Source: a virus. Taken from it: DNA of 33,830 nucleotides. The position numbers and the translations under genes were made by a program. Position 1 is the first letter of the stretch, and every line of letters begins with the position of its first letter. The notes below the pieces were generated by a model that saw nothing but the letters and a program-made list of their open reading frames with translations, had not been told where the DNA came from and made no database searches. The stretch lies in the IMG/VR virus record IMGVR_UViG_3300050821_024071, positions 1 through 33,830 of that record. One strand, 5' to 3'. Positions 21,938 to 30,600 of this stretch are shown here, piece by piece.

Positions 21938-22354
21938 ATGCCAGTACCAATTGTTGGAATCGGAGCAGCTTTTGAGTTTGCCACCGTCGCATCACCAACG
22001 GTTTTCACGACCTTAGCAGGCGTGGATGCCATCACCTTCTCGGGCGATAAAGTCGCAACTGAGAAGACAACCACTATGGCAACCGCAAACGGCGTGGACA
22101 CCTACATCGGCAGTACCCAGGAACCGGGTAGCTGCGACGTCAAGGCGTTCTTCTTGCCGGGTGATGCTACTCAGACCGCGTTGGAAGCGATCCGCCTTGC
22201 AGGTGTAGCCGTACAAATGAAGGCAGTTTATGGCTCGTCCAATAGCCGCACTTTCAGCGGAATTGTGGAGAGCATGACCGCCAGCCATCCGCTAGACAAG
22301 CCTTCGCGTCTCGACGTGAAGATCAAGCTCAGCGGTCCTTGGACTCTCGCCTAA
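21938..22354 (+). CDS. Major tail tube protein
   Basis: 138 aa with an AAAGGA ribosome site nine bases upstream. The small beta-sandwich has a Gly/Thr/Ala-rich composition, GSTQEPGSCDVKAFFLPGD in the centre, and FSGIVESMTASHPLDKPSRLDVKIKLSG at the end compressed as the final strands. This is the usual signature of lambda gpV-like/phage tail tube subunits (F-x-G-x-V-x-x-x; V-x-x-K-x-S-G). It polymerises into the flexible tube around the tape measure. Position directly before the chaperone and tape measure supports this. A strong GC hairpin follows. Confidence 0.8.
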   Translation: MPVPIVGIGAAFEFATVASPTVFTTLAGVDAITFSGDKVATEKTTTMATANGVDTYIGSTQEPGSCDVKAFFLPGDATQTALEAIRLAGVAVQMKAVYGSSNSRTFSGIVESMTASHPLDKPSRLDVKIKLSGPWTLA

Positions 22355-22362
22355 AACATTCC

Positions 22363-22380
22363 GGGGGCGGAAACGCCCCC
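22363..22380 (+). terminator. GC-rich hairpin after the tail tube gene
   Basis: GGGGGCG (22363-22369) and CGCCCCC (22374-22380) form a perfect 7-bp stem with a stable GAAA loop. Only TGCATTT follows, so it is a weak terminator or a 3'-end stabiliser of the tail tube message. Confidence 0.5.
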
Positions 22381-22417
22381 TGCATTTCACTGAAGCCCTA
22401 AGTGTATTCGGAGACTC

Positions 22418-22831
22418 ATGGCAAACGAACAGATCATCAAGACACGAACAACAGACCACTTCGCTCTCCATATTGACGGTGAGGATGGCAAGCCCGTCAA
22501 AGTGTGGAAGCTCTGCTACGACTACCGCGCCATCGCCAAAATTGAAGATGCCATCGGCAAGGACATCAAGAAAATTGCGGACTGGGTGAAGTTATCCAGT
22601 GGCAAGGACTTCCCCACGATCGTTTGGGGCGGACTAAACCGTTACAACCCCGAAGTCACGCTGGACGAAGTCATAGACATTCTTAATCCCGAGGCGCAAC
22701 GCCTGTTGAGCGATCAGATTTTCGATTTGATGTTCCCTCAGGTCAAAGAAGCCGTGGAGAAGTTGCAGAAGGAAAAGGAATCGGGTGCAACTGCCAGCCC
22801 AAACGGGCAGGCGGGGACGACGAGCACTTAG
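22418..22831 (+). CDS. Tail assembly chaperone, zero-frame product
   Basis: 137 aa. The sequence has the tail-chaperone G-like pattern: a beta start with VWKLCYDYRAIAKIEDAIGKD, a central WGGLNRYNPEVTLDEVIDIL, and a helical end (FPQVKEAVEKLQKEKE), followed by a short SGATASPNGQ tail. It lies between the tail tube and tape measure genes, as G does in lambda. Most ribosomes should stop at 22829-22831; a fraction should shift at CCCAAAC (22798-22804) to make the longer form. The product coats the tape measure and recruits tube subunits, and is absent from the finished virion in studied phages. Confidence 0.82.
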   Translation: MANEQIIKTRTTDHFALHIDGEDGKPVKVWKLCYDYRAIAKIEDAIGKDIKKIADWVKLSSGKDFPTIVWGGLNRYNPEVTLDEVIDILNPEAQRLLSDQIFDLMFPQVKEAVEKLQKEKESGATASPNGQAGTTST

Positions 22832-22841
22832 AGTCGCCTCC
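22798..22841 (+). promoter_or_regulatory. Programmed -1 frameshift site: slippery heptamer and hairpin
   Basis: In the chaperone zero frame the heptamer reads C-CCA-AAC, an exact X-XXY-YYZ site. After an 8-base spacer comes a stem: GGGG-A-CGAC (22813-22821) against GTCG-C-CTCC (22833-22841), with one mismatch, one G-T pair and an 11-base loop that contains most of the zero-frame stop. The -1 frame is open through the site and continues to 23277. Spacing and geometry fit known tail-chaperone frameshifts. Confidence 0.8.
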
Positions 22842-23277
22842 CGACACGTGGGCCGAGCTTTGGGCGTGGGCACGATACGACTTTGACCTTAGCTGGGAAG
22901 AGTTCGAGGAAATGACTCCCCGCATGTTTTTAGAACTGTGTAGACGGCGCAATGTGCGAATCAGATACGAACGCTTCGCCAACGCACAGACAGCGGCGGC
23001 GGTTTACAACGTGAATCGCAGAAGCACAGACGACCCTGTGGTGACCGCGATGGATTTTGTAAGGGACGAGGCAGCGACCGAAAAGCGGGAGAAGGTACGC
23101 ACGGCGAAGAAGTTTGTGAAGGAAGTCATCGGCGGACTGCCCATGACAACCGCTCGTGGCAAGTTCTTGGAGACAAGATTGAAAGTCATCAATGACTTGC
23201 GAGCGAGCGGCTATGAAGAGGCTGAACAGATTTTTGACGAATGCTGGCCGAATTTGAAGCCGAAGGAAAATGAATGA
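22804..23277 (+). CDS. Tail assembly chaperone, -1 frame extension (T-like part)
   Basis: The downstream half of a fused chaperone of about 286 aa (129 residues from the zero frame plus 157). It begins RAGGDDEHLESPPDTWAEL and contains WAWARYDFDLSWEEF and MTPRMFLELCRR, the W-x(n)-E-E-F-x-x-M/L-T-P pattern of GT-type second frames. There is a hydrophilic helical rest. An internal ATG at 22912 exists but has no ribosome site and would cut through this conserved pattern, so expression by frameshifting is preferred. The stop overlaps the tape measure ATG (ATGA). Confidence 0.75.
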   Translation, partial: RAGGDDEHLESPPDTWAELWAWARYDFDLSWEEFEEMTPRMFLELCRRRNVRIRYERFANAQTAAAVYNVNRRSTDDPVVTAMDFVRDEAATEKREKVRTAKKFVKEVIGGLPMTTARGKFLETRLKVINDLRASGYEEAEQIFDECWPNLKPKENE

Positions 23278-25529
23278 GCGAAGTAGGAGCACTAATCATC
23301 AAGTTGCAGGCCGAGACCGCTCAATTCCGCGAGGACATGGGCAAGGTCAAGCAAGACCTCGCCGACCTGAAGCCAGCGTCACAGGAAGCTGGCGAAGCCA
23401 TGGGCACAAGCATGCACGAAGCCCGTGGCGGATTGATGCTTACGGAAGAGATCGTTGGCGTCCACATCCCCCGCCACTTGAACGCCCTTATCGCACAAAT
23501 CCCTGGTGTCGGCGCTGTGTTCGCCAACATGCTGCCCATCATCGGCGTTGTGGCGGCAATTGCCATTGTCACCGAACTTATCCGCAAACATGAGGAAATG
23601 AAAGACAAAGCAGCCGCTACCCGTGCGGCTTATGTTGCGTTTGCTGGTGGCGCGGCTGAATCGCTTCGTAAACTTCAAGACGAACTGCTTCAAGCCGGGA
23701 TGAAGATGGACGAGTTGACTGGCGACCACGCCGCCAAGCTCCAAAAAGAACTCCAGCTAATTGACTCGCAAACGCTCAGCAAGCTCGTTAGCGAGTTCGA
23801 CAAACTTGCCGACCATGTGGACAAGGTCTTCGCCGACATGCGTGCGCAGGAATCGTTCTTCCAAATCGGCAGCGCAGCCAAAGAGGTTCAAAGCGACCTC
23901 AAAGAGTTCAAGGACTCCTACGATTTAGCAATGCAGACGGGTAATACGCAGGCCGCCGCTGCTGCTACGGCGAAATTTAAGAATCAAATCAACGATATGG
24001 CAGTCGCCGCAGCAAAGGCAAAAGAGGAACTTCACCAAGCCAACCAAGAAGCATCCAGCATGGGTGATGGGATTAAACTCAGCGAAGACGATTCCGACGC
24101 CACAAAGGAACAGTCCAAAGCACTAGAGATCGCCACTCAGTTTCTCAAAGATTACACGCAGGAAAAGAAGGTCATCGCTCAGATTAACAGCGCCGATAAG
24201 GGCATTGCTGTAGCAAAGGAAAATAAAGAGGCGCTAGCCGAAGAAGCCGCCATCCAGAAGATTCTTACGCAGGGCACCCTCGCGCACGATGCCGCATTGC
24301 ACAAGCTCGCACAGACCCAGGCCGAAATCGCGGTCGCTGGCGACAAGGGCAATCAGGAAGAGTCCATTGACGCCAAGCTAGACAAATCTCTCCAAGCCAT
24401 TCAGCAGGAACACGAGGCAGCAGTAGAAGCTGCCAACCAGATTTTGGAAAGTAAGAAAACTCTGTACGCGGCTGACCTAAAAGCTGCTGGTCAGAACGTC
24501 ACGAAGAAAAAGGAACTCGACGCCCAGTACGCGAACGATGTGCGTGCTCACGACGACGAAATTGCTCAAGCCGATGCCGATGCCCAAAAGAAATCCGTAG
24601 CCGCTACTGCGACTGCGGCTGCCGAAAAGCAGCGCATGGCGATAGCAGCGGCGCAAGCTACAGCTGACGGCACGTTAGCCATAGACATTAAGAGTTCACA
24701 AGATAAAGAAAAAGCCGCCTTGCAAGAAGCCAAGAACCAAGAAGCATTGCACAAAGCCACTTGGCGGCAGACGTTGGGCGCAGAAGTCCAAGCGATCAAC
24801 GAACAAACGGCAGCGGAGGTCAACGCTTACAACCAACGCATCGCCAACCTGAATAAGTTCTCCGCCGACTACCAGAAGAAGGTACAGGAACTTCAGAACA
24901 AGATTATCGAAACCGAAAAGAAGGGCACGGCTCAGGTCACACAGATTGAGCAGGCGGCTCAGCAGAAGCAGCTTATCAACACGCAGCAGGCTTACGACCG
25001 AATGTACCAGTCCATCGCCAATGACGTCGCCAAGAGCATCGTTGAAAACAAGAGCTTGGCTCAGTCGTTCCGCCAGACGGGCGAACAGCTAATTGAGGGC
25101 ATGATCCGCAACCTAATCATGATGGAGCTTACCCATGACAGGGAGAAGCTCATCAACGCCGAAGGTGCGTTCGATAAATCTTTCAACTGGGCATCGGCAT
25201 GGGGCGGCCCTATTGCTGGTGCAGTCGCTGGTGCGGCTGCGTTTGCTGCCGTCATGAGTTTCGAGGTAGGTGGAAAAATCCCCGGCAGCGGCCCGGTTTC
25301 AATCGTCGGTCACGGCGGCGAGACCGTTGTCACTCGTGCGTTGACTGACCGGGTGGAGCAAGCGGAAGGAAAAAACAGTAACAGCCGTGGCGACATTCAC
25401 ATGCACAACAGCTTTGCCCCTCATATTCAAGCCTTGGACTCCGAAAGCATGGACAGGGTTTTGGCTAAGCATGGCTCTACGTTCCAGCGGCATATCACGT
25501 CGGCGGTCAGAAGGATGAACAGGGGCTAA
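23274..25529 (+). CDS. Tape measure protein
   Basis: 751 aa, mostly Ala/Gln/Lys-rich coiled coil (residues about 130-600). Near the N-terminus is a hydrophobic stretch (residues about 70-102, IAQIPGVGAVFANMLPIIGVVAAIAI), and near the C-terminus another (GGPIAGAVAGAAAFAAVMSF), followed by GGKIPGSGPVSIVGHGGETVVTR with short Gly motifs, which is common at tape measure ends. It sets tail length; with the roughly 0.15 nm per residue known for such proteins, a tail of about 110 nm is expected. The short hydrophobic parts may help DNA cross the inner membrane. Confidence 0.9.
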   Translation: MSEVGALIIKLQAETAQFREDMGKVKQDLADLKPASQEAGEAMGTSMHEARGGLMLTEEIVGVHIPRHLNALIAQIPGVGAVFANMLPIIGVVAAIAIVTELIRKHEEMKDKAAATRAAYVAFAGGAAESLRKLQDELLQAGMKMDELTGDHAAKLQKELQLIDSQTLSKLVSEFDKLADHVDKVFADMRAQESFFQIGSAAKEVQSDLKEFKDSYDLAMQTGNTQAAAAATAKFKNQINDMAVAAAKAKEELHQANQEASSMGDGIKLSEDDSDATKEQSKALEIATQFLKDYTQEKKVIAQINSADKGIAVAKENKEALAEEAAIQKILTQGTLAHDAALHKLAQTQAEIAVAGDKGNQEESIDAKLDKSLQAIQQEHEAAVEAANQILESKKTLYAADLKAAGQNVTKKKELDAQYANDVRAHDDEIAQADADAQKKSVAATATAAAEKQRMAIAAAQATADGTLAIDIKSSQDKEKAALQEAKNQEALHKATWRQTLGAEVQAINEQTAAEVNAYNQRIANLNKFSADYQKKVQELQNKIIETEKKGTAQVTQIEQAAQQKQLINTQQAYDRMYQSIANDVAKSIVENKSLAQSFRQTGEQLIEGMIRNLIMMELTHDREKLINAEGAFDKSFNWASAWGGPIAGAVAGAAAFAAVMSFEVGGKIPGSGPVSIVGHGGETVVTRALTDRVEQAEGKNSNSRGDIHMHNSFAPHIQALDSESMDRVLAKHGSTFQRHITSAVRRMNRG

Positions 25530-25531
25530 CT

Positions 25532-26215
25532 ATGAGCTACACAATTATGCCGACCATGCCCTTGAGCATGGCAAAGGGTCTAAAGAAGACGCCGAACTTC
25601 AACACGGTGAAGCAGAAGGTCGCTGCTAGCAGAGGCAATGCCGCAGTTTCGCTGAAGCCTTACCCGACTTGGGACTTCGAGTTCGACCTTGACCACATTA
25701 CTGGGAATGAAGCCGCCGCGTCATCCGTATTGGCCGAGTTCTTTGGCACCTTCATGGCAACTGCGGGGGGCGCTGCGCTTTTCCTGTTCACCGATCCGCA
25801 AGACAACACCGTAGCCACAAGCAGCAGCGGAATGCTGAACGTCACTCCGGGCGCTGCATCGCCAATGGGTCTGACGGGGGATGGAACCTCCACGCAGTTT
25901 CAACTTGCTCGCCAGATCGGCGGGGTCGCATGGGACATCATCCAAAACCTGAACGGCGGCATAACCGTGAAGGTCAACGGTTCCGTCGTCACGAACTACT
26001 CCGTCTCGAACACGGGCGTCATTACCTTTACGCCCGTAGGCTCGCCGCCTGTGGCTGCACCTCCAAATGGCGCGACGCTGACGTGGACGGGATCATTCTA
26101 TTTTCTATGCCGCTTCGATGAAGACATTGTGGATGCTACTCGCTCGTTCACGACCAATTCCGGCACTGACCAGTGGCTTGTCGCAGCCGTGAAATTCAGT
26201 TCGGAGTTCGTATAG
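25532..26215 (+). CDS. Distal tail protein, DUF2460 type
   Basis: 227 aa. YPTWDFEFDLDHITG, AEFFGTFMATAGGAALFLFTDPQDN and the block GDGTSTQFQLARQIGG followed by VKVNGSVV match DUF2460, the distal tail protein of gene-transfer-agent-like and related siphophages (gp12 of Rhodobacter GTA). The end CRFDEDIVDATRSF is typical for the family (R-F-D-x-D). It makes the ring linking the tail tube with the hub. It starts two bases after the tape measure stop and abuts DUF2163. Confidence 0.85.
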   Translation: MSYTIMPTMPLSMAKGLKKTPNFNTVKQKVAASRGNAAVSLKPYPTWDFEFDLDHITGNEAAASSVLAEFFGTFMATAGGAALFLFTDPQDNTVATSSSGMLNVTPGAASPMGLTGDGTSTQFQLARQIGGVAWDIIQNLNGGITVKVNGSVVTNYSVSNTGVITFTPVGSPPVAAPPNGATLTWTGSFYFLCRFDEDIVDATRSFTTNSGTDQWLVAAVKFSSEFV

Positions 26216-27157
26216 ATGAAGCGACTCATGCCATCTACGTTGATCACCTTCTTGCAGCAGAACCCTAACTGCCTCAAGGCCGATCTATTCGTCATCACTT
26301 TGCCGACAGGCACGGTGATATATGTAACCGAAGGTCAATTCGATATTACGGTTCCCAGTGGCACGCCCGGATGGGCCGGAGCTACTCATACGTTCTTGTC
26401 CACGACCTACGGCAAATGGACACGTGGGCCGATCACTAGCGAGGCTGGTTTCAGCCTCAGCGCGAACAGTATGCAATTGACGTGCGTGCCCCAACAGAAC
26501 ACGGCGTTTCCATCTGCGAGTATCGGAATACTTGCCGCTGCGTTCAACGGTCTGTTCGACGCTTCCACAGTTAGCATTTTCACTTGCTACATGCCCATCG
26601 GAAATTACGGCAATGTCAGCGCGGGCATTGAGACAAAGTTCGTCGGCTTCATCGAGAAGATCAACAAGATCAATCGCACGGTGGTGGAGTTCGAGGTTCA
26701 AGACCCGCTGTACTTGCTCAACGAAAAGGTTCCCAAGCGACTAGTTCAGAGTAGCTGCCCGTGGAGCTTCGGAGATAGCAACTGTAATGTGGCCGGGGGA
26801 TTGGCAGCGTTTACCCAGGCTTTCACCGCCACAACTGGAAGCAACCAAACCACGCTCGTTCCTGTGACGGCATTCTCGCAGGCCGCTGGGTATTTCACCC
26901 AAGGCGTAGTGACGTGTACAGCAGGTGCGAACGCGGGATTGAGCCAGACGGTAAAACTCCACGCAAGCGGCAACTTGCAAGTCATGTTCCCGTGGATATT
27001 GCCAGTAACCGTGGGTAACACCTTCACCGTGGTAGCGGGTTGCGACAAGTCTGTAACGGCGTGCAAGACGAGAAAAACAGCAGCGGGTGGAGCGGTGGAT
27101 AACTCGATTCATTTCGGCGGAGCGATAGACGTTCCAGTGCCGATCACGGGGTTGTAA
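26216..27157 (+). CDS. Tail hub protein, DUF2163 type
   Basis: 313 aa. KADLFVITLPTG near the start, VEFEVQDPLYLLNEKVPKR and a Cys motif C181-P-W-S-F-G-D-S-N-C190 are diagnostic for DUF2163/GTA gp13 hub proteins. In the Rhodobacter GTA and lambda gpL relatives such cysteines bind an iron-sulfur cluster, so Cys181, Cys190 and other C-terminal cysteines (VTCT, GCDKSVTACK) may do so here. It forms the hub under the distal tail ring. The gene begins on the base after the DUF2460 stop. Confidence 0.85.
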   Translation: MKRLMPSTLITFLQQNPNCLKADLFVITLPTGTVIYVTEGQFDITVPSGTPGWAGATHTFLSTTYGKWTRGPITSEAGFSLSANSMQLTCVPQQNTAFPSASIGILAAAFNGLFDASTVSIFTCYMPIGNYGNVSAGIETKFVGFIEKINKINRTVVEFEVQDPLYLLNEKVPKRLVQSSCPWSFGDSNCNVAGGLAAFTQAFTATTGSNQTTLVPVTAFSQAAGYFTQGVVTCTAGANAGLSQTVKLHASGNLQVMFPWILPVTVGNTFTVVAGCDKSVTACKTRKTAAGGAVDNSIHFGGAIDVPVPITGL

Positions 27158-27165
27158 AGGAACCT

Positions 27166-27639
27166 ATGTCTCTAACGGACAAAGCAAGACAGAACATCGT
27201 GCGGGTTGCGGAGTCGTGGTATGGCACGCCGTATCGAGGTCACTCCTGCCTGAAGGGAGCGGGCACGGACTGCGGACAACTTCTAAAGGGTGTGTTCATA
27301 GAAGCTGGTCACAAATTCGACGATGGCATTCCACTGCCGAAGGACTATTCGCTTCAGGTCGCGCAACACCGTAAGGACACCGCTTACATCGAGACTGTTG
27401 AGAAGTACATGCGTGAAGTCACCGAGGCTGACGCACTGCCAGGCGATGTCGTGATCTACAAGCTAGGCCTCGCATTCGCTCACGCGGCAATCATCAAGGC
27501 GTGGCCGGAGCATGTGATTCATGCGCTTGAGCGCGAAGGCGTGACGGCTGGGCACGGAATGAATTTCAAGTTCGGAAGGCTGGAGAAGAAATTCTACACG
27601 CTCAAGGATGAGTTTTGCGGTAGCGAGGAAACAAAGTAA
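27166..27639 (+). CDS. NlpC/P60 tail-tip peptidase
   Basis: 157 aa. Catalytic Cys36 in GTDCGQLL, His106 in FAHAAII and His119 in VIHAL fit the NlpC/P60 triad; the order WYGTPYRGHS, then GTDC, is typical. Related proteins (GTA gp14, lambda gpK) cleave peptidoglycan peptide or help tip assembly. It lies eight bases after the hub gene with AAAGGAACC ahead of ATG. Its stop overlaps the J-like gene start (TAATG). It is the only clear peptidoglycan hydrolase candidate in the window. Confidence 0.87.
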   Translation: MSLTDKARQNIVRVAESWYGTPYRGHSCLKGAGTDCGQLLKGVFIEAGHKFDDGIPLPKDYSLQVAQHRKDTAYIETVEKYMREVTEADALPGDVVIYKLGLAFAHAAIIKAWPEHVIHALEREGVTAGHGMNFKFGRLEKKFYTLKDEFCGSEETK

Positions 27640-30600
27640 TGGCAATCTTCGGTGGTGGCAAAAGTAATTCGCCAACAAAGGAGTTCGGCGCACGGGTCAA
27701 CCAATCCGTGTTGGGATACCCGTACCCCGTCGTCATGGGCACTGCTCAGGTCCAGCAGACCCTCTTGTGGATCGACGGCTTCGACGCCACAAAGCAATCA
27801 AGCAAAGGCGGAGGCGGCAAGGGCGGTGGCGGCAAAGGTGGTGGTGGGTTCTACACCTACACGGCGGACTGTGTTGCCGCGCTTTGTAACGGCCCGGTCA
27901 GCGGCATCGGCGATGTGTGGAGCGGTCAGTCATGGCTCGGAAGTCCCACGGCAGCCGAGGCCTATACGATTACTGGAAGTGGCACATATACGCCGACGAA
28001 TGCTAGCGCCCTTTACAACGACTTGGGCGTCAGTGTGGAGACTTCGTACAGCGGAACTTACAATGACTATGGTTCGCCGGGTTCCGTCTCTCTAAGCGGC
28101 GTAGATCGCTCTCCGCTTCTCCGTGTCGCCTATGGCACGACGCTGAGTACGGGGCAGTACTCCATCAATCCTTCGACTGGTGCGTACAACTTCAACAACA
28201 CTGCGGATGCTGGAAGGGTAGTTCACCTGTCCTATTCGTTCCTGTACACCACCATTAACCAGCAGGAAACCGACGTCGTTCCCGCTGGGAAGACTATCAG
28301 CGTCGGAGGAAGCCAGAAGTTCGGTTCTGACTTCGGAGTCCGTTATGCCGCTGGACCAAACGTGGGAGTGGCGCTCACGCGAGTATCTGGAACTCCGAGC
28401 GCAACGGGCACCTACCAAGTCACGGGCAGCGCACCCGCCACATATCATTTCGCCACGGGCGACATCGCCGCTGAAGTCACAATTACATTTTCGATCAACG
28501 ATCCCAACGCCGTAGGTCAGGGCCAGTCTAGTACGCTGAACTTCACCCTGAATGGCGGAACTCCGGGTCAATCACCGTTTTCCTTCTTGACGGCAAGCTA
28601 CCCCGGCGCTGCGTTTGGATACACCAGCCTTGCCACTGTCCTGTATCAGCCTATGGGTTTAGGTTCGTCCGGTGAAATTCAGCAAAACAAGTTCGAGGTC
28701 ATAACTCCTGACGTTTACGGCGGTGGGGTCGAAGACTGTAACCCTGTCACCTGCGTAACGAAGGTGCTCACCAACGGACAATGGGGACTGGGAGTAGGGC
28801 CGATTCCCTTCCCCACTTCCGTGTTAGACAACGGAGCGAGCGGCACTTGGGGAGGCTCCGCCTCAACACCCGGCGCACGTCAATCGAACGGCACCGCATG
28901 GAACTGGTTCGCGGCCAATAATTTCTTTATATCTCCAGTGATCGACACTCAGGACACTGCGGCATCCGTCATGAGCAAGTGGCTGGAAGCTGGAATGTGC
29001 GCTGCGTTCATGAGTGAAGGTTTGCTCAAACTCGTTCCCTATGGCGACACCACAACAGTAGCCAACGGCGTCACCTGGACTGCGCCATCTACATATGTTG
29101 TCGCGCTGGACGATAGTTGCTTCGTTGGCAAAGAGGGCGAAGACCCGGTCAAGATCAGCCGCATTGCTCCGCACGATGCCTGGAACGTCGTACAGATTCA
29201 GTGGGACAACCGCCTAAACCAATATTCACCAGAAATCACGCAGGAGTCCGACCAAAGTCTCATCAATCGTTGGGGTGAACGCCGCGAAGATCCGCAAAAC
29301 TGGGATTTCATTCACACCCTTCCAGCAGCGACCTTTGCCGCAGACATGCGGCTGAAGCACGGCTCTTACATCCGCAACAGCTATGAGTTCACGCTTCCTT
29401 ACTCCTACTCGTACTTGGAGCCAATGGACATCGCGACCATTAGCACGACGAGTGTATGGGCGACGGGATTGAACAACACCAACCTCAGCGTGACTAACCT
29501 TCCTGTGCGCATCACTAAGGTCGTTGACGACCCCGTAGCTGGATTGCACATTACGTGTGAAGACTATCCGTTCGGCGCTCATCAACCGACGTTGTACAAC
29601 AAACAGATTAGCAATGGCGATGTCGCAGTGGATACGTTCGCCGATCCCGGCTCAGCCGAGATTGTCATGTTCGAGGCGACCAACCAACTGACCGGATACA
29701 ATGGCGACCAGATTTGGATTGGTGCTCTCGGAACCTCAGACAACTACGGCTTCACGAACGTCTGGGTCTCTCAGGACGGCACCACCTACAAGCAGGTGGG
29801 AACCATCCGTGCTCCCGCTCGCCTCGGTGAAGTGCACTCCACATTTGCAAGCGGCAGCGACCCGGACACGACGAACACCCTCATCGTGGACTTAGCGGAC
29901 AACTGTCAGGCTCTCGAAGCTGGTACGACCACAGATGCGGACAACGGCACCACGATGTGCTTTGTGGATGGAGAAATCCTCTCCTACTCTGCTCTGTCGT
30001 ACACGGGGCAGAACCAGATCACGATGGGCACCTACATTCGCCGTGGGCAGAAAGGCAGCACGATTTCTTCTCATGCTGCGTCTGGATTGTTCCTACGTCT
30101 CGATGATTCTGTGTACAAATACACCTACGACCCGGTGTGGCGTGGGCAGACACTCCACTTCAAGTTCCAGGCAGTGAACTCGTTCGGCAACAACGCACAG
30201 GCATTAAGCAGCCTTACGCCTGTCAGTTTTACGCTTCCGGGCACCAGCAAGGGCACGATAGATGCCAGCACGGGCATCATTCTTGGTCCCGCACTGCCGA
30301 ACTCTACTCCATTGAATGGGCAAGGCAGCATCGCTGGAGCAGGCGTCAACACATTCGCTTATACGTCCACGACATCCAGCATCAAAGTCACATGGACATC
30401 GTTCCCTGTCTACAACCCTGACGGCTCATCCTTCACTGTGCCTGCGAACTCGACTGGCACAACCTTTAGCGGACTGACCAGCGGAACGACCTATTACTTC
30501 GGCACATACGTGGTTGTATCCACAGGCATCTGCCACGCTGTCCTCAGCGACGTTAGCAGCGGCAAGGCTCTGTTCTCCGCTCAATATATTACGCAGACGC

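Noticed and set aside
22912-23277. The chaperone second frame as an independent gene starting at 22912
   Set aside because: The frame is open upstream through the conserved W/EEF region to the slippery site, and no ribosome site precedes the ATG.
26741-27112. Minus-strand frames opposite the DUF2163 gene
   Set aside because: They lie antisense to the diagnostic Cys motif and show no independent gene signals.
27804-27850. GGC-rich repeated sequence as a possible CRISPR or satellite array
   Set aside because: It is an in-frame codon repeat encoding a K-GGGG linker in the tail tip protein.
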